From Bacillus marinisedimentorum (GTDB lineage: Bacteria > Bacillota > Bacilli > Bacillales > Bacillaceae_O), in the NCBI RefSeq assembly GCF_001644195.2, contig NZ_LWBL02000063.1, positions 1 to 60,000 of the forward strand: a stretch of 60,000 bases of DNA. Reading direction: 5' to 3'. Every line of letters begins with the position of its first letter. Positions within the stretch are counted from its first letter, which is position 1. The position numbers and the translations under genes are program-made. Below the pieces are notes generated by a model that ran no database searches, was not told the origin of the DNA, and saw only the letters and a list, made by a program, of their open reading frames with translations. Of this stretch, positions 18,010 through 27,637 are shown in pieces.

Positions 18010-19179
18010 TTATTTTTGGCCGCCAAACCATGACATATTGCGCTTGAAAAGGTCAAGCCAGGAAGCAGTCTTGATTTCTTCTTTGACGACCAGGTCTTTT
18101 TCAAGAACTACTTCTCCATTTTTTGTGAAGATAAGTTTTCCCGCTTTACTGCCTTTTTCGAGCGGCGCCTGCAGTCCTTGCGGCACCTTCACTTCCGTTT
18201 TGATGTCATCTGTTTTTTCGCCTTTTTTTGTGAGCAGGGAAATCGGTTCGGCTGTCACCAGGTCAGCGTATCTCCTGTCTCCTTTTATAATCGGGACCTC
18301 ACCAATTTTCTTCCCTTGTTCATAAAGCTGATGGGTTTCATAACGGTTGAATGCATAGTCAAGCATTTTGGAAACCTGCCTGTTCCGCTCCTTTGGAGTC
18401 GGTGCTCCCATCACAACCGCAATCACCCTCATGCCATCCCGTTTTGCCGTAGCGGTAAGGCAATACTTGGCTTCATTTGTATAGCCCGTCTTCAACCCAT
18501 CGACGCCGGGGTAAAATTTCACAAGACGGTTCGTGTTTACAAGCCAGAATTTCTTATCGGTATCCTCGCGCAAGTAATCTTCGTAAGTACCGGTGAATTC
18601 GATGACCTTATCATATTTAAGCAATTCTTTTGCAATGACAGCCATATCGTTTGCAGAACTGTAATGTCCCTCAGCCGGCAGGCCGGTGACGTTTTTAAAT
18701 GCTGAGTTTTTCAGACCCAGCTCTTTCGCCCTCTTATTCATCTGTTCTACAAATGCGTCTTCAGATCCGGCAACCCTTTCAGCCAGGGCCACCGAAGCAT
18801 CATTACCTGATGCGATGGCAACTCCTTTCAGCAGGTCCCGGACAGTCATTTCCTCGCCGGGTTCCAAAAAAATCTGGGATCCGCCCATAGATGCTGCATA
18901 ATCACTTGTCCTTACTGTCTCATCCATTTTAAGCTCACCATTTTCCATGGCTTCCATGACAAGCAGCATGGTCATGATTTTCGTCATACTGGCAGGAGGC
19001 AGTTCTTTGTCGGCATTTTTTTCAAACATGATCTTTCCGCTGTCCCGTTCCATCAAAACAGCAGACTCCGCATTGTCAGCGAGGTCAAGACTTTTATTTT
19101 CCTCGGCCGATACAGCTGCGGGCAATAGTGCAGTTAAAATTACAAGTATAGAAACAAGCGAAAAAAGTACGCGCTTCAT
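18010..19179 (-). CDS. dacF: D-alanyl-D-alanine carboxypeptidase DacF
   Basis: DacF is a forespore penicillin-binding protein that trims peptidoglycan during cortex formation. The 389-residue product has a signal peptide (MKRVLFSLVSILVILTALLPAAVSA), the SMTK catalytic tetrad near residue 64, SGN in IASGNDASVALAE near 123 and KTGYTNEAKYCL near 225. The ATG at 19179 follows GGAGGG at ten bases; the longer frame adds 14 non-signal residues. It lies directly upstream of spoIIAA, and readthrough from its promoter could also transcribe the spoIIA operon. Confidence 0.95.
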   Translation of the reverse strand: MKRVLFSLVSILVILTALLPAAVSAEENKSLDLADNAESAVLMERDSGKIMFEKNADKELPPASMTKIMTMLLVMEAMENGELKMDETVRTSDYAASMGGSQIFLEPGEEMTVRDLLKGVAIASGNDASVALAERVAGSEDAFVEQMNKRAKELGLKNSAFKNVTGLPAEGHYSSANDMAVIAKELLKYDKVIEFTGTYEDYLREDTDKKFWLVNTNRLVKFYPGVDGLKTGYTNEAKYCLTATAKRDGMRVIAVVMGAPTPKERNRQVSKMLDYAFNRYETHQLYEQGKKIGEVPIIKGDRRYADLVTAEPISLLTKKGEKTDDIKTEVKVPQGLQAPLEKGSKAGKLIFTKNGEVVLEKDLVVKEEIKTASWLDLFKRNMSWFGGQK

Positions 19180-19209
19180 GCTATCTAATCCCTCCAATCC
19201 TAATACGAC

Positions 19210-19240
19210 CATTTTTTCCATAATTTAATTTTATATACAC
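19210..19240 (-). promoter_or_regulatory. Sigma-F type promoter of dacF
   Basis: On the minus strand the -10 region GGAAAAAATG matches the sigma-F pattern GGnnAnAnTR fully. Upstream, GTATA lies 14 bases away and GTGTA 16 bases away, either of which could be the -35 element. dacF is a known sigma-F gene, consistent with positive feedback on the spoIIA operon. Confidence 0.6.
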
Positions 19241-19402
19241 GTATTTACAGAAATCGTGCTGTATCTTTCGTGCTGCAGTGAGTTCCCTTAAGCAAAGAGA
19301 GTCTGTTAAGGGAGTTTTGGATAGTATCTGTTTTGCTGCTTCAGGCCTGCTGTCTAAAAATGGGCTTTCTTTCCACAGATATTAATCAAAAGCCAGAACA
19401 AA

Positions 19403-19522
19403 TGCGTAAGGCGCCCGCTTAGCGGCATAGGCATAAGCGGAGGTACCCGCAGGGAGGTGCTCTATCCTCCCAGAGGGTACCCCCGCTTATGACGATAGCA
19501 GCTGGCGCCTGGAGCTGGATAA
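19403..19522. repeat. Repeat R2, full copy
   Basis: A nearly complete R2 palindrome: AAGGCGCCCGCTTAGCGGC at the left pairs with GCAGCTGGCGCCT at the right, CATAAGCGG with CCGCTTATG, and a central GGGAGGTGCTCTATCCTCCC hairpin. It lies between the dacF promoter and the pdp terminator. The rest of 19241-19570 shows no gene. Confidence 0.85.
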
Positions 19523-19570
19523 CTACCTTCTCGCTTTTTATCACAACGCAAAAATTTTTAATTTCCTTAA

Positions 19571-19608
19571 CAAAAAAAAAAAGCGCCTTTTTATCAAAGG
19601 CACTTTTT
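19571..19608 (-). terminator. Terminator of the deoB-punA-pdp operon
   Basis: On the minus strand GTGCCTTT, a short loop, AAAGGCGC and a run of at least ten T residues follow the pdp stop codon at 19615. Confidence 0.85.
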
Positions 19609-19614
19609 CACGCT

Positions 19615-20916
19615 TTATTGAATTACATCATAAACCAGGGTTGGCCTATCCACTCTTTCAGCAGAGATTGAAACATTTTGATAGATGATTTCTTTTACTT
19701 CTTCAACATCCTCATTGTTACTGTATATGGTGACGAGTGATTCGCCGGCTTCCACTTTCTCTCCGACTTTCTTATTCAAGTACAACCCCACTGCCAGGTC
19801 AATAACTGAATCCTTTGTCGCACGGCCGGCTCCAAGCAGCATTGCCGCCGTACCTATTTCATCCGCCACAATGTCACTTACATAACCGCTTACTTTAGCC
19901 GGAACTTCAACTTTATGTTTGGCCTGAGGAAGGCGTGACGGATCATCCACAATTGCCGGATTTCCGCCCTGGGCTTCAAGGAATGTTTTGAACTTATCAA
20001 GTGCTGAACCATTTTTCATGGCTTCTTCCAGCATATTCCGCGCTTCTTCAAGGGTATCCGCTTTTTCAGCAAGATACACCATATGGCTTCCGAGCGTAAG
20101 GCATAATTCCTGAAGGTCCTGAGGTCCCTGCCCCTTAAGCGTATCAATGGCTTCCTTCACTTCAAGCGCATTACCGACAGCAAATCCAAGAGGCTGGCTC
20201 ATGTCGGATATGACTGCCATTGTTCTCCGGCCGACCTTATTGCCGATTTCAACCATTGCTCCGGCAAGGTCCCTGGCATCATCAAGTTCTTTCATGAATG
20301 CACCTGCGCCTGTTTTCACATCCAAAACGATTGCATCAGCACCGGCAGCAATCTTTTTGCTCATGATCGAGCTCGCAATCATCGGAATAGAATTGACAGT
20401 AGCTGTCACATCACGCAGAGAATAGAGCTTCTTATCGGCTGGTGTTAGATTTCCGCTCTGGCCGATGACCGCAATCTTGTTTTTGTTGACTAGATCAATG
20501 AATTGCTTACTGTCAATTTCAACATGGAAACCTTCCACCGATTCAAGCTTATCGATGGTTCCGCCGGTATGTCCGAGTCCGCGCCCGCTCATTTTAGCGA
20601 CCGGCACGCCGACGGATGCCACGAGTGGTGCCAGAACGAGGGTTGTCGTATCGCCGACTCCTCCGGTAGAGTGTTTGTCCACTTTGATTCCTTCAATTTC
20701 CGAAAGATCGATCTGGTCACCTGATTCCACCATTGCCATTGTCAAATTGGCTCTTTCGGCTGGCGACATGTCCCGGAAAAAGACAGCCATCGCAAATGCG
20801 CTCATTTGATAATCCGGAATTTCGCCGTCTGTATATCCCTTTATCAAAAAATCGATTTCTTCTTTGGACAGCTCCCCGCCATCACGCTTTTTTTCAATAA
20901 TATCAACCATTCTCAT
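19615..20916 (-). CDS. pdp: Pyrimidine-nucleoside phosphorylase
   Basis: Pdp cleaves uridine, thymidine and deoxyuridine to base and (deoxy)ribose-1-phosphate. The 433-residue product starts [13 protein letters not shown] and carries the thymidine-phosphorylase signature [18 protein letters not shown] (near 108-125), [11 protein letters not shown] near 80-90 and the C-terminal PYNP domain. The ATG at 20916 is spaced from AAAGGGTGA, while the GTG three codons earlier overlaps it. It follows punA and deoB in what appears to be a nucleoside-catabolism operon. Confidence 0.95.
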   Translation of the reverse strand: MRMVDIIEKKRDGGELSKEEIDFLIKGYTDGEIPDYQMSAFAMAVFFRDMSPAERANLTMAMVESGDQIDLSEIEGIKVDKHSTGGVGDTTTLVLAPLVASVGVPVAKMSGRGLGHTGGTIDKLESVEGFHVEIDSKQFIDLVNKNKIAVIGQSGNLTPADKKLYSLRDVTATVNSIPMIASSIMSKKIAAGADAIVLDVKTGAGAFMKELDDARDLAGAMVEIGNKVGRRTMAVISDMSQPLGFAVGNALEVKEAIDTLKGQGPQDLQELCLTLGSHMVYLAEKADTLEEARNMLEEAMKNGSALDKFKTFLEAQGGNPAIVDDPSRLPQAKHKVEVPAKVSGYVSDIVADEIGTAAMLLGAGRATKDSVIDLAVGLYLNKKVGEKVEAGESLVTIYSNNEDVEEVKEIIYQNVSISAERVDRPTLVYDVIQ

Positions 20917-21013
20917 TCGTCTCACCCTTTATAAGGAAATGAAATTCAATCACTATTCAGGAAGCAGCAGCCGTTTTTCCAGTGTGCTGAACCCCTGTTT
21001 AACTTGAGGCACC

Positions 21014-21829
21014 TTAGATCGTCTGAATGATTTGCTTCACGAGTTTAAGGAAGCCTTCTTTCACTTTTTCCGTTGTTTCGATTACTTCTTCATGATTCAA
21101 AGGCTGGTCAAGCATGCCTGCTGCCATGTTGGAAATGCATGAAATGCCCAGAACATTCAGTCCCGCATGCCTGGCAACGATCACTTCAGGAACTGTGGAC
21201 ATCCCAACTGCATCCCCGCCAAAGCCGCGCAGCATCCTGACTTCTGCCGGCGTCTCGTAGGAAGGTCCTGTGTTTCCCACATACACCCCTTCCTTTACCT
21301 GGATTCCAGCCTGGTCGGCTGCGCTGGAAGCGAGAGTGCGCAGTTCCTTGTTGTATGCTTCAGACATATCCGGGAACCTGACTCCAAGTTCGGAGTCATT
21401 CGGCCCGATCAGCGGATTTTCACCCATATTGTTGATATGATCGGTTATGATCATCAAATCTCCCGGTTCAAATTCCGGATTAATGCCGCCGGCCGCATTG
21501 GTGACGATCAGCTTATCCACACCGATTTCCTTCATGACGCGGACCGGAAATGTCACTTTTGCCATTTCATATCCTTCATAATAATGGAAGCGCCCCTTCA
21601 TAGCGATGACCGTTTTTCCCTGCAAAGTCCCATAAACAAGCTCGCCGGCATGGCCGGCCACCGTCGAAACAGGAAACTCGGGGATATTTTCATAAGGAAT
21701 GACAACCGGTTTTTCGATTTCATCAGCCAGTACACCGAGTCCTGAACCGAGAATCAAACCGATTTGCGGAGATTCCCCGATTTTGCTGCGTATGTGATCA
21801 GCAGCTTTCATGATCAGCTCTTTATTCAT
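21014..21829 (-). CDS. punA: Purine-nucleoside phosphorylase
   Basis: This 271-residue enzyme is a trimeric PNP of the PunA/PupG type, acting on guanosine, inosine and their deoxy forms. It has the phosphate-binding GSGLG (near 28-32), the base-site LIVTNAAGGINPEF near 108-121 and GMSTVPEVIVARHAG near 208. It lies 20 bases downstream of deoB and about 100 bases upstream of pdp on the same strand. The ribose-1-phosphate made here is the substrate of phosphopentomutase. Confidence 0.95.
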   Translation of the reverse strand: MNKELIMKAADHIRSKIGESPQIGLILGSGLGVLADEIEKPVVIPYENIPEFPVSTVAGHAGELVYGTLQGKTVIAMKGRFHYYEGYEMAKVTFPVRVMKEIGVDKLIVTNAAGGINPEFEPGDLMIITDHINNMGENPLIGPNDSELGVRFPDMSEAYNKELRTLASSAADQAGIQVKEGVYVGNTGPSYETPAEVRMLRGFGGDAVGMSTVPEVIVARHAGLNVLGISCISNMAAGMLDQPLNHEEVIETTEKVKEGFLKLVKQIIQTI

Positions 21830-21849
21830 TTTCTACCCCTCCAGCAAGT

Positions 21850-23037
21850 CTATTTTGTAATTTTATCAAGAAATGAGATGCCGTGTTCAGGCAGCTTCAC
21901 TGTGAAATTATCGGCAATCGTCGCCCCAATATCTGCAAATGTTTTCCGGATTTCAAGCTCTTTTCCGCTCTCATCTCCTTTATGGTAAGCGAGCAGCGGC
22001 ACATATTCACGTGTATGGTCAGTCCCGTGGTGGACAGGGTCGTTGCCGTGGTCAGCTGTAATGATGAGCAAGTCTTCTTCCTGCAGGTTATCAAGCACTT
22101 CCGGGAGGCGTTCGTCGAATTCCTCAAGTGCTTTCCCGTACCCTTCAGGATCACGGCGATGGCCGAATTTCGCATCAAAATCAACGAGATTGACGAACGA
22201 AATTCCAGTGAAATCCATACCGAATGTCTGATTCAGCTTATCCATACCATCCATGTTTGAAGTTGTGCGGAGGGATTCCGTTACACCCTCGCCATCATAA
22301 ATGTCAGAAATCTTTCCGATGGCGATAACATCGTAACCGCTGTCTTTCATCTCATTCATGACTGTGCGGCCGAAAGGCTTCAAAGCATAATCATGGCGGT
22401 TCGATGTACGTTCAAACGATCCGGGTTCACCAATGAACGGACGGGCGATTACACGTCCGACCATATATTTTTCGTCAAGCGTCAACTTGCGAGCAAACTC
22501 ACAAATACGGTATTGTTCTTCAATCGGAATAATATCTTCGTGGGCAGCAATTTGAAGAACCGAGTCAGCGGAAGTGTAGACGATCAATGCGCCTGTCTTC
22601 ATATGTTCTTCGCCGAGTTCTTCAATGATTGCTGTGCCGGATGCCGGCTTGTTTCCAATCACCTTCCGGCCTGTTTTTTCTTCGAGTACATTGATCAATT
22701 CATCCGGAAACCCGTCAGGAAATGTCCGGAACGGCTGGTCGATATGAAGGCCCATGATTTCCCAGTGCCCGGTCATTGTATCTTTGCCGTTTGACGCTTC
22801 CTCCATTTTTGTGAAATACGCAAGCGGACTGCTTGCTTTTTCGATCCCTTTTATTTCACGGATGTTGCTGATGCCAAGTTTACCGAGATTCGGCATTTTG
22901 AGTCCGTCCATATGTTCTGCTATATGTCCGAGTGTATCCGCACCTTTATCATTGTACTGTTCAGCATCCGGTGCTTCGCCGATTCCGACAGAGTCCATTA
23001 CGATTAAAAAAATACGTTTGAAACGTTTGTATTCCAT
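21850..23037 (-). CDS. deoB: Phosphopentomutase
   Basis: DeoB (Drm) interconverts (deoxy)ribose-1-phosphate and 5-phosphate. The 395-residue product starts with the alkaline-phosphatase-superfamily metal motif [14 protein letters not shown] (first Asp) and ends with the paired sites [12 protein letters not shown] and [19 protein letters not shown], all expected metal ligands. A GGAGG ribosome-binding site precedes ATG 23037. It is the first gene of the nucleoside operon and follows xerD after 132 bases, where a weak sigma-A type promoter (TTGGTT, 17 bases, TATACA) can be seen. Confidence 0.95.
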   Translation of the reverse strand: MEYKRFKRIFLIVMDSVGIGEAPDAEQYNDKGADTLGHIAEHMDGLKMPNLGKLGISNIREIKGIEKASSPLAYFTKMEEASNGKDTMTGHWEIMGLHIDQPFRTFPDGFPDELINVLEEKTGRKVIGNKPASGTAIIEELGEEHMKTGALIVYTSADSVLQIAAHEDIIPIEEQYRICEFARKLTLDEKYMVGRVIARPFIGEPGSFERTSNRHDYALKPFGRTVMNEMKDSGYDVIAIGKISDIYDGEGVTESLRTTSNMDGMDKLNQTFGMDFTGISFVNLVDFDAKFGHRRDPEGYGKALEEFDERLPEVLDNLQEEDLLIITADHGNDPVHHGTDHTREYVPLLAYHKGDESGKELEIRKTFADIGATIADNFTVKLPEHGISFLDKITK

Positions 23038-23169
23038 CGTTTACCTCCTGAAGAAAAATATAGTTTCGTACATAGCTGTATACCATTACTGTTATTCCCA
23101 ACCAACCCCCGTTTTTAACATAAGGACAGGTGTTGTCTGAAGTCAGACCTCTTTACGCAAACCAGGAGC

Positions 23170-24060
23170 TTATGCTCTTGGATGATACGACGCATAAATA
23201 TCTTTAAGGCGTTTGTTAGTGACGTGCGTATAGATCTGAGTTGTGGAAATGTCGGCATGGCCAAGCATTTCCTGGACTGCCCGTAAATCCGCGCCGTTTT
23301 CAAGCAGATGTGTCGCAAATGAATGCCGCAGCGTATGCGGAGTCAGCTCTTTTTGGATATTTGCTTTCCTCGAGAGCTTGTTTAGAATCTTCCAGAACCC
23401 CTGCCGTGACAGCCGATTCCCATGGTGATTAAGAAACAGGGCGTCACTCTGCTTCTTTTTCAAAAGTTCCGGCCTACCCCTGTCAAGGTATTCGGCAACC
23501 GAAGTCTGCGCCATTTTGCCGAGTGGAATGATCCTTTCCTTATTCCCTTTTCCGAGGCAGCGGACAAACCCCATTGTCAGATGCACATCGCTTATATTAA
23601 GCTGGACGAGCTCAGATACACGGATCCCTGTTGCATATAAAACCTCAAGCATGGCCAGGTCCCTTTTTCCAAGAGCCGTACTGCTTTCCGGAGTTGCCAG
23701 CAGCGCCTCCACCTCTTCCATCGATAAGACACGCGGCAGTTTCCTTTCCAGCTTGGGTGTTTCAATATGAAGAGTGGGGTCGCTTTCGGATGCTTTCTCC
23801 CTCAGCAAAAAATGATGGAACGAGCGGATTGAAGCAAGGTTTCTGGCAATGGTTGTCTGGGCTCTTCCCTGTTCCTTCATGTGATGTATGTAATTGATGA
23901 TATGCGCACGCTTCACATCATTCACTGAAGAAAGCTGCTCAACTTTATCCAGATAAAGGACATATTGTCCGAGATCCCTGCGGTAAGACTGGACTGTATT
24001 ATCCGCCAGGGCCCTTTCCACAATAAGGAAGTGGATAAAGTCCTCTACATGATCTTTCAT
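23170..24060 (-). CDS. xerD: Site-specific tyrosine recombinase XerD
   Basis: XerD with XerC resolves chromosome dimers at dif. The 296-residue protein has an N-terminal SAM-like domain ([23 protein letters not shown]) and the catalytic domain with R in [13 protein letters not shown]-x-x-R in [29 protein letters not shown] and the nucleophile Tyr in STTQIYTHV near the C-terminus. Position upstream of deoB and downstream of fur/yqzK agrees with ripX/xerD of B. subtilis rather than xerC. Confidence 0.95.
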   Translation of the reverse strand: MKDHVEDFIHFLIVERALADNTVQSYRRDLGQYVLYLDKVEQLSSVNDVKRAHIINYIHHMKEQGRAQTTIARNLASIRSFHHFLLREKASESDPTLHIETPKLERKLPRVLSMEEVEALLATPESSTALGKRDLAMLEVLYATGIRVSELVQLNISDVHLTMGFVRCLGKGNKERIIPLGKMAQTSVAEYLDRGRPELLKKKQSDALFLNHHGNRLSRQGFWKILNKLSRKANIQKELTPHTLRHSFATHLLENGADLRAVQEMLGHADISTTQIYTHVTNKRLKDIYASYHPRA

Positions 24061-24069
24061 ATCTATCCC

Positions 24070-24300
24070 CTACTCTCCTGAATGGAAATAGTAAATCAAG
24101 CGGTTATACCAATCCGTATCAAGCTCTTCCACCATTCTGGCAGCCTTTACAGCTTTGCCTTCCGGCTCGTCATATCGGTGGTAGCTCTCGTATTCTTTAT
24201 TCACCAGCAGAAGCCCATAGTAAAAAAGCAGCGTACAGCCGGTGAAAAACAAAAAAATCTTCAGCATGTCCCATATCAGCTTCACAAAAGACCCCATCAT
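24070..24300 (-). CDS. yqzK: YqzK family protein (DUF4227)
   Basis: A 76-residue protein with one hydrophobic helix (LIWDMLKIFLFFTGCTLLFYYGLLL, about residues 8-32) and an acidic, aromatic C-terminal part. It matches the DUF4227 family and the position of yqzK between fur and xerD. Function is unknown. It ends nine bases before the xerD start, so it is probably in the same transcript. Confidence 0.85.
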   Translation of the reverse strand: MMGSFVKLIWDMLKIFLFFTGCTLLFYYGLLLVNKEYESYHRYDEPEGKAVKAARMVEELDTDWYNRLIYYFHSGE

Positions 24301-24600
24301 TCATCCTCCCGTCCATGCACACTTATACATAAAAGTTATGCCTGTTCGGGACCTGAATATACATAGACGGCAAACTTTGCCGCCTATTTTGTACCAATAG
24401 ATTATTTGAAGATCTTTTTTTCTGCATCAATGGGGCAATTCCAGGGCATTTCCCGGATGAATAAAGCCTTTTCATTTGTAACGTTACCGGATTTCCCTCT
24501 GTTTGTAAATAGGTCTGACCTTTTTTCGGGAAATTGTCGAAATGCTGACAACCGTCTGCTGTTTCGGGCAGAAATTTGTTCAGATTCCTTTTTAAACACT
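24301..24600. other. Intergenic gap without recognised feature
   Basis: Between yqzK and the R3 copy I see a promoter-like AT-rich stretch but no coding frame with a ribosome-binding site and no member of the repeat families. Confidence 0.4.
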
Positions 24601-24603
24601 GCT

Positions 24604-24820
24604 ATTGCTTTCCGCTGACGACGAACGTTTCACCAGGGGGACAAGTGCTAATCCGTTCTCACTTTGCATTCGATCCCATTCACATTGTCTTCTTTGCTTG
24701 GAGCAGGCAGTGAGACTCAATTGTCAGCTGCTACTGCGGGAGCCCACCTGTTCCGCTGCCCCGCGGGCCTCGCACCTATGGCTCCAATCAACCTGCAAAA
24801 CCGGAGTTCTTGCCTCCATA
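24604..24820. repeat. Intergenic repeat R3, copy 2 (inverted relative to copy 1)
   Basis: The + strand here resembles the minus strand of 5590-5805. The shared stretch encodes RSHSxCLLC in both when translated, but no frame has coding support. It ends with CTCCAATCAACCTGC, the usual edge of this widespread Bacillus repeat. The copy is degenerate. Confidence 0.6.
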
Positions 24821-24837
24821 TGATTATGAAGCAACCT

Positions 24838-24957
24838 GACCGATTCCGAGCCTTTAGGCGAAGACAGAGGCATAGTTGCCCTTATCTCCATCTTAAAATT
24901 GACCGGTGTGCGAAATACTCCCTTGCTGATAATTTATGCTTTCCTATATGTAAAGAA
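24838..24957. repeat. Dispersed repeat R1, degenerate copy 3
   Basis: This keeps the R1 body (GGCGAAGACAGAGG ... TTGCCCTTATCTCC ... ATACTCCCTTGCTGATAATTTATGCTTTCC), but the CTCGCC/GGCGAG hairpin is eroded. It stands in tandem with the next copy, in the same orientation, downstream of fur. Confidence 0.65.
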
Positions 24958-24959
24958 AA

Positions 24960-25087
24960 CTCACCTACTGACAGACCTTAAGCTGGAGACAGAGGAGCAG
25001 TTTCCCCTTATCTCTATTCATAACATCTGTCTCTGCGTCGAAACACTTCCTTGTTGAAAATTCCCGCTTTCCTAAACGGTAAAAAAA
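24960..25087. repeat. Dispersed repeat R1, degenerate copy 4
   Basis: A second degenerate R1 body (GGAGACAGAGGAGCAG ... CCCCTTATCTCTATTC ... ACTTCCTTGTTGAAAATTC ... CGGTAAAAAAAC) directly follows copy 3. Its hairpin is lost. It lies behind the fur terminator. Confidence 0.6.
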
Positions 25088-25119
25088 CTATCTCTATAAA
25101 AGAGCTTTCCAAGAACAGC

Positions 25120-25147
25120 AAAAAACCTTTTCCCCAAACGGAAAAGG
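25120..25147 (-). terminator. Terminator of fur
   Basis: The minus strand reads CCTTTTCC, a six-base loop, GGAAAAGG and TTTTT immediately after the fur stop codon. Confidence 0.8.
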
Positions 25148-25603
25148 TCATTTCTCTTCTTTTTCTTTCGCCTGACAAGTTCGGCAAATGCCGTGAAACG
25201 TCAAGCGATGATCTTTAATTTTAAAATCAAAGTCACGTTCTACGATCCGCTCAACATCTCCAAGCAAATCATCCTGAATTTCATCCACCGTACCGCACTC
25301 TATGCAGACGAGATGATGATGGAAATGGGCTGCTCCTTCTTTACGAAGGTCATATCGGGATACGCCATCACCAAAGTTAATTTTATCAACGATTTTCAAC
25401 TCGGTTAACAATTCAAGTGTACGGTATACAGTTGCAAGTCCAATTTCAGGAGCTTTATCTTTCACGAGAAGGTAGACATCTTCAGCGCTCAAATGATCTT
25501 CCTCATTTTCCAGCAGAACTCTTACAGTCGCTTCCCGCTGCGGTGTCAACTTGTAACTTTTCGAATGTAGCTGTTTTTTAATGCGGTCAATTCTGCTTTC
25601 CAT
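25148..25603 (-). CDS. fur: Ferric uptake regulator Fur
   Basis: A 151-residue Fur-family repressor. The winged helix contains GLATVYRTLELLTE; the metal-binding region AAHFHHHLVCIECGTVDEIQ and the C-terminal CRTCQ give the structural zinc site of two CxxC pairs. The ATG at 25603 (MESRIDRIKKQL) has GGGAGGG upstream and gives the Fur length; the twelve extra codons upstream are not needed. The position between yqzK and spoIIM matches fur of B. subtilis, which favours Fur over Zur or PerR. Confidence 0.93.
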   Translation of the reverse strand: MESRIDRIKKQLHSKSYKLTPQREATVRVLLENEEDHLSAEDVYLLVKDKAPEIGLATVYRTLELLTELKIVDKINFGDGVSRYDLRKEGAAHFHHHLVCIECGTVDEIQDDLLGDVERIVERDFDFKIKDHRLTFHGICRTCQAKEKEEK

Positions 25604-25642
25604 TTTGCAATCCCTCCCGCGGCTCCGCAACTTCACATTACT

Positions 25643-25671
25643 ATTATAATAACTGAGAAAAATAGTGTCAA
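25643..25671 (-). promoter_or_regulatory. Sigma-A promoter of fur
   Basis: The minus strand shows TTGACA and TATAAT separated by exactly 17 bases, a perfect consensus vegetative promoter, about 40 bases upstream of the fur start. Confidence 0.85.
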
Positions 25672-25672
25672 A

Positions 25673-25710
25673 TTAAAATGATTTTAATAAGAAAAAAAGA
25701 ATCATTTTAA
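25673..25710. promoter_or_regulatory. 11-bp inverted repeat abutting the fur -35 box
   Basis: TTAAAATGATT and its exact complement AATCATTTTAA are separated by 16 bases and lie immediately upstream of the fur -35 element and downstream of spoIIM. It may be a weak terminator of spoIIM or a binding site for a Fur-family regulator. It does not match the 7-1-7 Fur box strictly. Confidence 0.5.
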
Positions 25711-25725
25711 AATCCTGCAATTTCA

Positions 25726-26367
25726 TTAATAGATAACCTTAATCACAGCCTTCATTAAGACAGGAGAAAGAAATGCCTCAAAAGAGGATGCTGCCCCGAC
25801 CGCAATAATAATGATTATCATTAACATAGTATACCTCATAAACGCAGGAAATAAAGCATCCGCAGTTGTCTTTTTTATGAACAGCTGACGCATGAGCTTC
25901 AAAGAAAATGACAGTGCCGCGGTCCCGAAGATGATAAAAGCGGGAATAAGAAGCAGATTTTGCGGGATTACCGAGACAAATGAGAGTAAAAAGCCATGCC
26001 AGCCGAGCTGATTCACCAGGAAACCGACCGTGAACCCGACGACTACCCCTTTCAAAAAAATCAATACAAGGATAATAGGCAAGCCGATGATGGACAGGCC
26101 CAGAATCCACATAAGGCCAACGAATCTGGCATGATGGAGAAAGCTTTGCTTGAACATGACCCCCTGCTCAGCAATCGATCCATTCTGTACTTGTCCGAAA
26201 AACAGGCTCAAATACTGGAATAAGTCGTTCTTTTGGATATCGCTTAAACTGTTCACTGTGACTGCGCCGAAAATGATGCCCATCAAAAAAAGGACAAAAA
26301 TAAATAAATAAAGCGAAAATGAATCACGCAGATGTGATTGCAATGCATATTTCCAGTTCTTTCTCAT
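25726..26367 (-). CDS. spoIIM: Stage II sporulation protein M
   Basis: SpoIIM forms, with SpoIID and SpoIIP, the DMP complex that thins septal peptidoglycan and drives engulfment. The 213-residue product is a five-helix membrane protein with a charged N-terminus (MRKNWKYALQSHLRDS) and the conserved GLPIILVLIFLKGVVVGFTVGFLVNQLGWHG stretch. GGGGGG stands upstream of ATG 26367. It lies between fur and the endonuclease-Q-like gene, as in B. subtilis. Confidence 0.95.
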   Translation of the reverse strand: MRKNWKYALQSHLRDSFSLYLFIFVLFLMGIIFGAVTVNSLSDIQKNDLFQYLSLFFGQVQNGSIAEQGVMFKQSFLHHARFVGLMWILGLSIIGLPIILVLIFLKGVVVGFTVGFLVNQLGWHGFLLSFVSVIPQNLLLIPAFIIFGTAALSFSLKLMRQLFIKKTTADALFPAFMRYTMLMIIIIIAVGAASSFEAFLSPVLMKAVIKVIY

Positions 26368-26476
26368 GCCGGTCCCCCCTGTTCCTTAGTTCATTCTATT
26401 TGGGAACAGGAGAATCTATGACAGGCGCATGCCGATTTCTATTAAACCTATCAGCAACAATATAGCAATTGCCTGT

Positions 26477-27637
26477 CTACCGGAGCTTGCCGTAAGTTCC
26501 GCCTCCACCTTCCATTATTTCAGCTATCCCATTTCTGACAGCCACAATTTTTTTCGCTGCTGCTGAATTCACAGCTTCCTGAAGCTGTTCGTACGAAGCA
26601 TGGTGAAGCACTTCCATATCCGGACCGATCCGCTCTCTGAGCTTGCGGAGTGATGCAGGCCCGATACCCGGTATCATATCAAGCGGCACTTGATAAATGT
26701 AAGGAGGGCGGCTCCTTTGCTCTTTGGAGCGTGATATGTGAGCCAGTTCCAACGTCCGTTCATATACGCCTTTCACTATATTCCCCCCGCAGTCAACACA
26801 TCTAATCCGGACCGGGTCTTCCCTTCTGCCGCATTCCCTGCAGACTGTCCGATAATATTTTCCAAGTTTCGGATTCAGGCCGAAGTTTGCGGTAATCCCC
26901 CTTCCATCCTGCTCCCTCAACGCCAGCTTCCACTCCTGGAATGAAGGCCGTTCCATCGCCATCTTTTGATATTCACGCGCTATTTTCTCAGCGGAGTGCG
27001 CATCAGAGTTTGAGAGGAATGGATAGTTCCGCAATTCAGCGACTGTATCCGCAGTCACGGTATCCTGACTCAGTCCAAGTTCAACGGCATCAATCAAATC
27101 CGGCCGGAATATTTCCGACAGCGAACGGCGGACCCCCTTCCCATAGGTACTCTTAAATGGAGTGAACACATGGGCAGGAATGAATATGCCGGAATGCTCC
27201 TTAACTTTTTCCTGAAGGAGCACAGGGTCGAGCACAACCCTCTGTGTGCTTAGTGACGGGTTTTTCATACTGGTGTTCAGCCATGTTGAAAACTCCTTCA
27301 TTTCGGTCAGACCAGGCATATAGCAAAGGACATGCACCGGCGCGTTTGTTGCCGGAGACAGCAGTTCAACCTCCACGCCGGGTATTACGGCTGTTTTTTT
27401 ATAATAAAGGGTATTTTCCTGCTCAGAGAGAGTCCCGGCACGTAAAAGGCCGGTGAGCTCATGTTGGATTTCAGGTACGTGGGCATCAATTATGCCTATC
27501 ATGTCAAGCCCTTTGACTACAGCCGCCGTTTCGAGCACGTTTACAAGATCCATTTTTGGAGACGCAGTGATTTTCACCGGCCGCCCGCTTTTTGTCCTGC
27601 CGATATGGATATGGAAGTCGGCGAAGTAACTGTTCAT
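26477..27637 (-). CDS. yqxK: PHP-domain endonuclease Q family protein (YqxK-like)
   Basis: The 386-residue product begins with a PHP metal-binding pattern (DFHIHIG, residues 7-13) and further ligands (IIDAHVPE; HVLCYM; FIPAHVF; SNSDAHSAEK). A C4 zinc finger, CRECGRREDPVRIRCVDCGG, follows near residue 260-280, then a helix-hairpin-helix IPGIGPASLRKLRER. This layout is that of endonuclease Q, which incises DNA at deaminated bases. The gene overlaps nudF by four bases. The function is inferred from the family; the B. subtilis homologue YqxK has been described only by sequence. Confidence 0.85.
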   Translation of the reverse strand: MNSYFADFHIHIGRTKSGRPVKITASPKMDLVNVLETAAVVKGLDMIGIIDAHVPEIQHELTGLLRAGTLSEQENTLYYKKTAVIPGVEVELLSPATNAPVHVLCYMPGLTEMKEFSTWLNTSMKNPSLSTQRVVLDPVLLQEKVKEHSGIFIPAHVFTPFKSTYGKGVRRSLSEIFRPDLIDAVELGLSQDTVTADTVAELRNYPFLSNSDAHSAEKIAREYQKMAMERPSFQEWKLALREQDGRGITANFGLNPKLGKYYRTVCRECGRREDPVRIRCVDCGGNIVKGVYERTLELAHISRSKEQRSRPPYIYQVPLDMIPGIGPASLRKLRERIGPDMEVLHHASYEQLQEAVNSAAAKKIVAVRNGIAEIMEGGGGTYGKLR

